This document shows positions 1 through 4,384 of a stretch of DNA of 5,146 bases, one piece after another. The translations under genes and the position numbers were made by a program. The notes beneath the pieces were generated by a model. It ran no database searches, was not told the DNA's origin, and saw only the letters and a program-made list of their open reading frames with translations. The stretch is from CAZVCJ01 sp964625745 (GTDB lineage Bacteria > Chloroflexota > Anaerolineae > VGOG01), in assembly GCA_964625745.1 (NCBI GenBank), contig CAZVCJ010000251.1, positions 1 through 5,146 on the forward strand, written 5' to 3'. Position 1 is the first letter of the stretch, and every line of letters starts with the position of its first letter.

Positions 1-29
1 GAGGCTGACACGCAGCGCAGATTCAATGA

Positions 30-211
30 CTTTCAGTATCCTGTATCGGATCGAATGGGTTGAAACCCGACTCCGCGGCACGCACCCCAGGGCCATACCT
101 CGCTTTCAGTATCCTGTATCGGATCGAATGGGTTGAAACCGCAGTCCCTGTGTTATTGGTCGTGTCGCCATCTACTTTCAGTATCCTGTATCGGATCGAA
201 TGGGTTGAAAC
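30..211 (+). CRISPR. CRISPR array, distal part: three intact 37-bp repeats
   Basis: Three identical 37-bp repeats lie at 30-66, 103-139 and 175-211. They start CTTTCAGTATCC and end GGGTTGAAAC. They are separated by unrelated spacers of 36 bp (67-102) and 35 bp (140-174). Bases 1-29 fit the right-hand part of a further spacer, so the array probably continues to the left. The repeat is an imperfect palindrome: TTTCA near the start faces TGAAA near the end, and ATCC/GGAT can form a short stem with a 6-nt loop. In Cas6-processed type I and III systems the 3' end of the repeat becomes an 8-nt crRNA 5' tag of ATTGAAAC type, here GTTGAAAC. This gives plus-strand transcription and puts the leader left of the window. 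Repeat decay at the right end agrees. The subtype cannot be set from the repeat alone. Confidence 0.97.
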
Positions 212-230
212 CCAGCTTGATCAAATTTTA

Positions 231-265
231 CTTTCACGGTACTCTCTATCTGGACCTGCTGAAAC
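231..265 (+). repeat. Degenerate terminal CRISPR repeat (weak)
   Basis: After the third intact repeat the sequence begins again with CTTTCA (231-236) and ends with CTGAAAC (259-265), about 35 bp in all. Most of the middle has diverged and about 2 bp are missing relative to the 37-bp repeat. The implied last spacer (212-230) would be only 19 bp, much shorter than the other spacers, so an internal deletion or a chance match of the ends is possible. Confidence 0.4.
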
Positions 266-325
266 GCAACTTGCATGAGCCATGAAATCACCTTAAATGC
301 CCTGATAGACTAAAAAACACGTGGA

Positions 326-362
326 TTTTCAGTGCCCTGTGTCGGAGCGAGCAGGTTGAAAC
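326..362 (+). repeat. Diverged, detached CRISPR repeat
   Basis: This 37-bp stretch starts TTTTCAGTGCCCTG and ends CAGGTTGAAAC. It aligns without gaps to the intact repeat with 29 of 37 matches. The mismatches are at repeat positions 1, 9, 10, 16, 22 and 26-28, while the 3' tag GGTTGAAAC is intact. It lies 60 bp beyond the weak terminal repeat and 112 bp from the cas4 stop. It is either a decayed trailer-end repeat of this array or one repeat from a related family. The stretch from 363 to 474 holds nothing further that I can recognise. Confidence 0.8.
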
Positions 363-474
363 CAGGCCACATTTCGCTCCTCTTCGCTTCGGAATGAACT
401 CGCTGCGCGTTCTGTTTCGCAAATGTCCTTTTGCTCCCCAATAGGCTCGATTTGCGACGCATCGTTGACATGGC

Positions 475-1059
475 CTAAACATCGTTGCAAAAACGACGAA
501 ATTCGCAGGCCACACACTTGCCACGCTGACGGGTCGGCGCAGGCATGTCCTCTCGCTCTACCATCCGCCGCATGGTCTCTACTGTCCCCCGCACTTGCCC
601 AAAAAGCTTCGCCGTCAAGAGCACCTCCCTCGACCGCCGCTGGGGAATGAAGTACAGAAACCCCCGCCGCACCGACAACCCCCATGCCTCCTCCAGCAAC
701 AGCCCGTAGGCCGCCAGTTGTTGCTCCCAATGCGCCCCCGCCCGCCCCGGCGAATTCTTGTATTCCACCGGAATGGCTTCCTGCTCCCCGATTCTGATGG
801 CCATGTCCACCCGACCCCGCAAACCAAGCTCGCTCGACTCCAGCCACAGGTCGAAGCTTCTCTCGCCTTCCTGCAATCCGTAGGCCCGCAGGCTGCGGCG
901 CTGCTCCCGCCCCTTTTCTTCCAGGTGAGCCTCCTGGCCGGCCTGCATCTTGTAGGTCACGGGCCTGAGCAGGGGCAGACAGTAGCTATAATACACCACT
1001 CTGGGACAATATGCAAATTGTTTCAGGTCGGTCACTATAAAAGTCGGGCGATCAGTCAT
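475..1059 (-). CDS. cas4: CRISPR-associated exonuclease Cas4
   Basis: This 194-aa protein belongs to the Cas4/RecB-like Fe-S exonuclease family, which trims prespacers and helps Cas1-Cas2 choose PAM-adjacent, correctly oriented spacers. The expected layout is complete: an N-terminal cysteine in YCPR (C18), a histidine in GQEAH (H45), then the PD-(D/E)XK nuclease core with D85 in RGRVDMAI, E99-x-K101 in PVEYKNS and the QLAAY motif (Q114, Y118). A C-terminal cluster C182-x2-C185-x5-C191 completes the four cysteines for a [4Fe-4S] cluster. The length is normal for the family. The start ATG overlaps the end of cas2 by 8 bp (ATGACTGA), which indicates translational coupling. It is the last gene of the cas operon, although cas4 more often precedes cas1. 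The stop codon faces the trailer end of the array. Confidence 0.95.
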   Translation of the reverse strand: MTDRPTFIVTDLKQFAYCPRVVYYSYCLPLLRPVTYKMQAGQEAHLEEKGREQRRSLRAYGLQEGERSFDLWLESSELGLRGRVDMAIRIGEQEAIPVEYKNSPGRAGAHWEQQLAAYGLLLEEAWGLSVRRGFLYFIPQRRSREVLLTAKLFGQVRGTVETMRRMVEREDMPAPTRQRGKCVACEFRRFCNDV

Positions 1060-1312
1060 CGGACTTGGCCTCCAGAATGATGACTTTGCGCCCCCGCCAA
1101 TCGGTCTCGCAGATGGGGAAGAGCTGGATGTTGCCCGGCTGCTTGCCCAGCCGCTTGGCCACTTTCATCATCAGTTCCTCCTGATGCGTCTTCGCCAGGT
1201 CACCCAAGAACGCACTGTACTGGATGCGGTCCAGGCCGTAGTCCAGGCAGATGTCGGCCACCCTGGTACGGATGCTGTCATTGGGGATGTCGTAGACCAA
1301 TAGACACTTCAT
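1052..1312 (-). CDS. cas2: CRISPR-associated protein Cas2
   Basis: This 86-aa Cas2 is the small ferredoxin-fold subunit that bridges two Cas1 dimers in the spacer integrase. Family marks are the N-terminal strand MKCLLVYDIP with the conserved aspartate D8, the RIQYSAFLGDL segment (29-39) and the NIQLFPIC strand (61-68). The length is typical. It follows cas1 by 56 bp, a gap filled almost entirely by GCGAAT octamers that run up to the start codon. I see no Shine-Dalgarno sequence in front of the ATG, so initiation may depend on coupling or on the tract. Its 3' end overlaps cas4. Confidence 0.95.
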   Translation of the reverse strand: MKCLLVYDIPNDSIRTRVADICLDYGLDRIQYSAFLGDLAKTHQEELMMKVAKRLGKQPGNIQLFPICETDWRGRKVIILEAKSDD

Positions 1313-1360
1313 AGCGAATCAGCGAATCAGCGAATGGGCGAATGGGCGAATGGGCGAGTC
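1313..1360. repeat. Tandem 8-bp repeat tract, cas1-cas2 junction
   Basis: Six consecutive 8-bp units read on the plus strand as AGCGAATC (twice), AGCGAATG, GGCGAATG (twice) and GGCGAGTC. The core GCGAAT is constant except in the last copy. The tract occupies the gap between the cas1 stop and the cas2 start and ends at the cas2 ATG. In the operon mRNA it reads ATTCGC. Confidence 0.93.
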
Positions 1361-1368
1361 ATTCGTTA

Positions 1369-2394
1369 TCACCACCTGGCCAGAAAGGGCTTGTACTGTG
1401 CCCGATCCCCCCGCACGAAGGTGGCGACGTGGCGGGCCTGATGCTGGATGATGACCCGCAAGGGTTGGCGTTTGCGCTCGTACCGTTCCGCGGTCTCCAA
1501 TCGCGCCAACACCTTCTCGGCCAGCAGCCGCCGGGTCTCCTGCGTCAGCAGGCCCTTCTCGTCCTGTGCCAACTGGGTGCGCTTGTTGGCCAGGCCCAGC
1601 ACGGTGCGATCCACTACCGGCGCTCGAAACTCCTCGATCAAGTCCAGCACCAAACTGGGCTTGCCCGGTCGGTCGGCGTGGATGAAGCCGCCAAACGGAT
1701 CCAGCCCGGCCAGGATGACGGCCCGCTCGATCTGACCGTACAAGATGCCGTAGCCATAGTTCAAGGCAGCATTGAGGGGATCTTTCGCCCCTCGCCGCCG
1801 ACGCCCCGGCCAGTCGTATCGCTCAGGCACCACCAGCTTCAGCGCGTCCCAGTACCGCCGGGCGGCCCGCCCCTCGGCAGCCAATATCTGCCCTCGCACC
1901 TCATCCACCCGCTCGGCTCGCAACTGCCGCAACTCCTCCTGGTGATCCAGCACCTCCTGAGCCGCCAGTCGCAGTTCTTCGTACAGCGACGGATCGGCCT
2001 CTTTGCGATATTTGGCCGTGTACTTCAGCAGCCGTGACTGGTTCTCTATCTTGCCGCTGGCAAAGGCTTTGGCCAACGCCAGGCCACGACTATCCTCGTA
2101 GGCCAGCAGTTGCGCCCGCCGGGTCTGGACCGTGCCGGTCAGGCCCGCCGCGTAGAGCCCCGCGTAGGGCTGGCCAGAGGTGGAGATAAAGTGGATGGGA
2201 ATGCCCTCCTGACAGCAGACGCGGATGGCCTCGGCCGAGAGGCTCACCCCCCGGCCGGTGATCAACACCTGCTCCAGGTGAAGCAGAGGGGCTTGCACGA
2301 CCTTCTCCCCTTTGACCTTCACCTGCAGCCGCTGGCTGTGCTTGCCGACGAAGGCGCCGTATTGGTCTACGATCAACTGTTGGATGATGGGCAT
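1369..2394 (-). CDS. cas1: CRISPR-associated endonuclease Cas1
   Basis: This 341-aa Cas1 is the metal-dependent integrase that inserts prespacers at the leader end of CRISPR arrays, together with Cas2. An N-terminal beta domain (about 1-85, containing ITGRGVSLS and GIPIHFIS) precedes the alpha-helical catalytic domain. The metal ligands are recognisable: E174 in LAAEGRAARRYW, H239 in GGFIHADRPGK, and the LDLIEEFR motif supplying D251 and E254. NAALNYGYGILYG (208-220) is also a Cas1 hallmark. No reverse transcriptase or Cas4 fusion is present. The start is supported by GGAG (complement of 2402-2405) 7-8 bp upstream, itself lying within the octamer tract. It sits between the four-helix gene and cas2 in the operon. 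Confidence 0.97.
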   Translation of the reverse strand: MPIIQQLIVDQYGAFVGKHSQRLQVKVKGEKVVQAPLLHLEQVLITGRGVSLSAEAIRVCCQEGIPIHFISTSGQPYAGLYAAGLTGTVQTRRAQLLAYEDSRGLALAKAFASGKIENQSRLLKYTAKYRKEADPSLYEELRLAAQEVLDHQEELRQLRAERVDEVRGQILAAEGRAARRYWDALKLVVPERYDWPGRRRRGAKDPLNAALNYGYGILYGQIERAVILAGLDPFGGFIHADRPGKPSLVLDLIEEFRAPVVDRTVLGLANKRTQLAQDEKGLLTQETRRLLAEKVLARLETAERYERKRQPLRVIIQHQARHVATFVRGDRAQYKPFLARW

Positions 2395-2458
2395 GGCGAA
2401 TCTCCGATAGGGCGAATGGGCGATAGAGCGAATCAGCGATAGAGCGAATCAGCGAGTC
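2395..2458. repeat. Tandem 8-bp repeat tract, cas1 / four-helix gene junction
   Basis: Eight in-register octamers on the plus strand have GCGAAT or GCGATA cores, for example GGCGAATC, GGCGAATG, AGCGATAG and AGCGAATC. One unit is degenerate (TCCGATAG). The tract contains the stop codon of the four-helix gene at its right end and touches the cas1 start codon at its left end, so it fills the whole junction. It has the same orientation as the 1313-1360 tract and the opposite orientation to those at 2881-2936 and 3493-3556. Confidence 0.9.
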
Positions 2459-2855
2459 AGCGGGAGCGTTGGCGGGTGAGCTCGGTTACCAGCAGGGCGA
2501 TCACCTCGTCGGCCAGGGCCAGGCGGTGGTCCAGCACTTCCGATGAGAGGAGCTCGCGTCCGCGCCAATACCAACCCTTGCTTTCGCGTGCCGATCCGAT
2601 GGCTACAGCGAGAAACCAGTTTCGTTGCTTACCATAGCCTCGACCGTGTCCCTCTTCAATATTGGCGCTGATCGAGCCGACGCTACGGATCAACTGTTCG
2701 GCCACAGCCCGACCGCGTTTATCCCGCACCATTTTCTGACAATCTCGCCAGGTCAAATCATAAAAGAACAGTGCCTTTCGATACCCCCAAAACTCCCACA
2801 CGGGCTCCCTCCTCACCCGCTCATGAACCGTTCCCTCCCATTCCTCATAAATCAT
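2457..2855 (-). CDS. Four-helix bundle protein, 23S rRNA intervening-sequence (S23/IVP) type, inside cas operon
   Basis: This 132-aa protein carries the signature of the four-helix bundle / 23S rRNA-intervening-sequence family: SVGSISANIEEGHGRG (58-73) followed by FLAVAIGSARES (81-92). These match the family's general SxxANIxEGxxR and FLxxAxGSxxE patterns. The preceding helix (about 24-50) and the C-terminal helix (about 107-130) complete a small basic bundle. The start is supported by a strong ribosome binding site, GGAGGAGGTG (complement of 2861-2870). Family members occur in 23S rRNA insertions, and relatives (Avd) accompany diversity-generating retroelement reverse transcriptases, where they bind nucleic acid; no reverse transcriptase is visible here. 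It lies between cas6 and cas1 on the same strand with short gaps, so it is probably co-transcribed. Its role in this operon is unknown; nucleic-acid binding is inference. Confidence 0.88.
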   Translation of the reverse strand: MIYEEWEGTVHERVRREPVWEFWGYRKALFFYDLTWRDCQKMVRDKRGRAVAEQLIRSVGSISANIEEGHGRGYGKQRNWFLAVAIGSARESKGWYWRGRELLSSEVLDHRLALADEVIALLVTELTRQRSR

Positions 2856-2880
2856 CCCCCCACCTCCTCCCCATCATCGC

Positions 2881-2936
2881 CCATTCGCTCATTCGCTCAT
2901 TCGCCGATTCGCTCATTCGCCGATTCGCAAATTCGC
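2881..2936. repeat. Tandem 8-bp repeat tract at the cas6 3' end
   Basis: Seven in-register octamers read on the plus strand as NNATTCGC: CCATTCGC, TCATTCGC (twice), CGATTCGC, TCATTCGC, CGATTCGC and AAATTCGC. The cas6 stop codon (complement of 2897-2899) lies within the tract, so the tract encodes the last residues of Cas6. It is inverted relative to the 1313-1360 and 2395-2458 tracts. Confidence 0.93.
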
Positions 2937-3946
2937 ATCCACCCGTTCCCCTTTACCGCGTCCTTGCCCACGTGCACCACCTCTCCCCACACCAGCCAGG
3001 GAAGGAACGGCTCCAGAGGTCCCTCGAAAGTCACCTGGCCCACCAGGCCGCCCATGGGCGTGCTGGCACTTCGCCGCGTGGAGAAACTGTCCAGCTCCAG
3101 CCAGCGGGTTCGATCGTCCACCACCTGCACCGCTTCGGCCTGGGCCATCACCTGGCGGAAGTCGAGTTCCCACGGGGTGTCGGTGAACTCGCGGGTCAGG
3201 TCGCGCAGCCGTTGGTGCAGCCGTTGGATCAGCGGGCGGAAGGCCGGGCGGTGCTGTAACGTACCCTGCTCAATGATGCGCGTGGGGGTCTTGAAAACCA
3301 GGGTGATGCGCTCTTTGGGCAACTGTGCCGCCAGCGTTTGCACCTGCTCGTTGGTGACGGGCAGATTGGGCACCGTGACCATCGCGTCTCCCTGACGCAG
3401 CACCGGCTGTCGCTCCCCGGTCAGCCGGTTCAGGGCAGCGACCTCGCGGATCACAAACGTCCCCCGTCGTTTTCCTCGTCGCCCACTCGACGGTTCGCTC
3501 ATTCGCCCATTCGCCGATTCGCCCATTCGCTGATTCGCCGATTCGTTGATTCGCTTCCCCAGCCCTCCTCGTTCCAATGCCTGGCTACCCAACACCACGT
3601 AGGGAAAGAGGCTGAGCGCCTGAGCAAACATAGTCAAGCCAAACTCCAGGGTTTCTCCGGGCTGGTAGCGTATTTTGCCGTCCAGAGGTGGCTCGATGGT
3701 ATAGGGTCGTGGCACATCCACTCCGCGTTCGCTCTGCGGGTTGCGAGTCGCCACCAGGAAGCAGATGGGGCAAATGGCCCACACCGCGCACTCCCCGCAG
3801 TCCTTCACCTCCTTATTGAAGCAGAACTGATTTCGCAAGGCGTGGAACAGCGCGCCGCGAATGGCCGAGCCCTGATGCTCATTGAGCAAGATGGGCGTTT
3901 GCACCTCACAGGTGAAGTGCAGTTGATGGGCGGTAAAGTTGTCCAT
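2897..3946 (-). CDS. cas6: CRISPR pre-crRNA endoribonuclease Cas6 with octamer-encoded insertion
   Basis: This 349-aa RAMP protein is best assigned to Cas6, which cleaves the repeat RNA to produce crRNAs with a short 5' tag. The C-terminal part has typical Cas6 features: PMGGLVGQVTFEG (297-309), a glycine-rich stretch within a beta strand, then GEVVHVGKDAVKGNG (321-335), the usual closing HxGKxxxxGxG loop. A five-cysteine segment (C43, C50, C53, C59, C62) resembles the metal-binding N-terminal region of Cas6 proteins from similar bacteria. The RAMP loop GGLGK (127-131) is followed by an unusual insert (about 132-157) with an 8-residue period, ESANQRMG then ESANGRMS, encoded by DNA octamers. 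The last residues, CESANERIGE, are also octamer-encoded. The start is supported by AAAGGAG 7 bp upstream. The general acid/base residue cannot be assigned by eye. First gene of the operon. Confidence 0.9.
   Translation of the reverse strand: MDNFTAHQLHFTCEVQTPILLNEHQGSAIRGALFHALRNQFCFNKEVKDCGECAVWAICPICFLVATRNPQSERGVDVPRPYTIEPPLDGKIRYQPGETLEFGLTMFAQALSLFPYVVLGSQALERGGLGKRINESANQRMGESANGRMSEPSSGRRGKRRGTFVIREVAALNRLTGERQPVLRQGDAMVTVPNLPVTNEQVQTLAAQLPKERITLVFKTPTRIIEQGTLQHRPAFRPLIQRLHQRLRDLTREFTDTPWELDFRQVMAQAEAVQVVDDRTRWLELDSFSTRRSASTPMGGLVGQVTFEGPLEPFLPWLVWGEVVHVGKDAVKGNGWMRICESANERIGE
3493..3556. repeat. Tandem 8-bp repeat tract inside cas6
   Basis: Eight octamers with ATTCGC cores (first GTTCGC, seventh ATTCGT) lie at exact 8-bp spacing on the plus strand. 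Because 24 bp equals eight codons, the minus-strand translation gives an 8-residue periodic segment (ESANQRMG, ESANGRMS). The tract lies within the cas6 reading frame, between the codons for the GGLGK loop and those for the next strand (RGTFVI). Confidence 0.93.
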
Positions 3947-3953
3947 AGTTTCA

Positions 3954-3960
3954 CTCCTTT
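3954..3960 (-). promoter_or_regulatory. Ribosome binding site of cas6
   Basis: The complement of this stretch is AAAGGAG, 7 nt upstream of the cas6 ATG. It fixes the cas6 start and abuts the CRISPR-repeat-like element at 3959-3985. Confidence 0.8.
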
Positions 3961-3985
3961 TTGAGTATCCTGAAAGCGGATCGAA
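3959..3985 (+). repeat. CRISPR-repeat-like element in cas6 5' region
   Basis: Read on the plus strand, TTTGAGTATCCTG followed by AAAG and CGGATCGAA aligns to the first two thirds of the array repeat. It shares the 9-mers AGTATCCTG and CGGATCGAA at almost the same spacing (one extra base in the loop), about 22 of 26 columns in total. The ATCC/GGAT stem is kept while the loop differs. The repeat's 3' tag region is missing here. It lies next to the cas6 Shine-Dalgarno sequence and would be in the cas6 5' untranslated region. It may be a Cas6 or crRNP regulatory target, or the relic of an array once located here. Confidence 0.85.
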
Positions 3986-3994
3986 CCTTGTTAT

Positions 3995-4023
3995 TTGTCT
4001 CTATTCCTTTTTTCGAGTATAAT
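3995..4023 (+). promoter_or_regulatory. Putative sigma-70-type promoter for the TA-like operon
   Basis: A -35-like TTGTCT (3995-4000) is separated by 17 bp from a perfect TATAAT (4018-4023). This would start transcription near 4030, about 30 bp ahead of the ATG at 4061. The spacing and the perfect -10 box make it the best promoter candidate in the window. A minus-strand promoter for cas6 must also lie in this gap but is not clear to me. Confidence 0.6.
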
Positions 4024-4047
4024 TGTGGCACATTCGATCAATGAAAC
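4009..4047. repeat. Second, weaker CRISPR-repeat-derived segment over the divergent promoter
   Basis: The segment begins TTTTTCGAGTAT (4009-4020), almost repeating TTTTTGAGTAT at 3958-3968, and ends ATGAAAC (4041-4047), like the repeat's TTGAAAC end about 37 bp away. Its interior contains CATTCGATC (4031-4039), the exact reverse complement of GATCGAATG inside the array repeat. The interior otherwise does not align, so this is a suggestive, not a certain, repeat relic. It contains the TATAAT box. Confidence 0.35.
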
Positions 4048-4060
4048 AGGGGTAAGAAAC

Positions 4061-4372
4061 ATGAACACCGTTACAATTACCGAAATCCTCGATGACTTGC
4101 GCGCTGCAGATGAGATTACCCGTCGCTTCGAGCGGCGCTATTGGCTGAGCTCGGCCGACTTCTATGAATTGTATAGCCAGGGTCTCTTAGATGACGGCGA
4201 GCACACCGAAGACTTTGCTCTTTGGGCTGGTTTCTACGAGATCAAACTGGACCGGGAAAAGGACCTGCAACGGCTCTCTCAGGAACGGATGCGCCGATTC
4301 CAAGAACAAGCCCGCTTCGGTGTAGTACAGATTGCAACGTCAGAACCAGCGCTTGAAGTCGTTCTGTCATAG
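4061..4372 (+). CDS. Small acidic protein, putative antitoxin-like partner of TumE-like gene
   Basis: This 103-aa protein has a predicted helical N-terminal part (ITEILDDLRAADEITRRFER, residues 6-25), then WLSSADFYELYSQGLLDDG (28-46) and DFALWAGFYEIKLDRE (51-66). Proteins with this 'xLSSxxFYxxYxxGxL...W..xYE' look are, from memory, often encoded just upstream of TumE/DUF6516 toxins, so an antitoxin role is inferred from neighbourhood and not proven. The ATG at 4061 is preferred over an upstream start at 3995 because AGGGGT (4048-4053) lies 7 bp before it and the predicted promoter covers 3995-4023. Its stop is 12 bp from the next gene. No DNA-binding motif is obvious. Confidence 0.7.
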   Translation: MNTVTITEILDDLRAADEITRRFERRYWLSSADFYELYSQGLLDDGEHTEDFALWAGFYEIKLDREKDLQRLSQERMRRFQEQARFGVVQIATSEPALEVVLS

Positions 4373-4384
4373 GCAGGCTCTGCT

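Noticed and set aside
67..174. Spacers as possible self-targets within the window
   Set aside because: By eye I found no convincing match of either spacer to the rest of the window; a database search would be needed for protospacers.
60..278. Plus-strand open frame across the CRISPR array
   Set aside because: It reads through identical repeats, giving a repeated SILYRIEWVE peptide; it is an array artefact.
455..490. Direct repeat CATCGTTG around the cas4 stop as a possible attachment or duplication site
   Set aside because: Only 8 bp and without further symmetry; easily chance.
288..847. Minus-strand open frames of 78 and 172 aa overlapping cas4
   Set aside because: They lie in other frames of cas4 and the trailer, are Gly/Ala-rich, and lack ribosome sites or motifs.
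1342..2037. Long plus-strand open frame (231 aa) opposite cas1
   Set aside because: It is antisense to the well-supported cas1, rich in Pro/Gln/Leu as expected of a GC-rich shadow frame, and has no recognisable motif.
2625..3395. Plus-strand open frame (256 aa) antisense to the four-helix gene and cas6
   Set aside because: Its low-complexity HSPIRSFA-type stretch comes from octamers; it is a shadow of two genes on the other strand.
3338..3964. Plus-strand open frame (208 aa) antisense to cas6
   Set aside because: Periodic residues arise from the octamer tract and there is no family motif; Cas6 on the minus strand explains the region.
3995..4060. Upstream start giving a 125-aa version of the antitoxin-like gene
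   Set aside because: The extension would lie on the predicted promoter and has no ribosome site; the ATG at 4061 has one.
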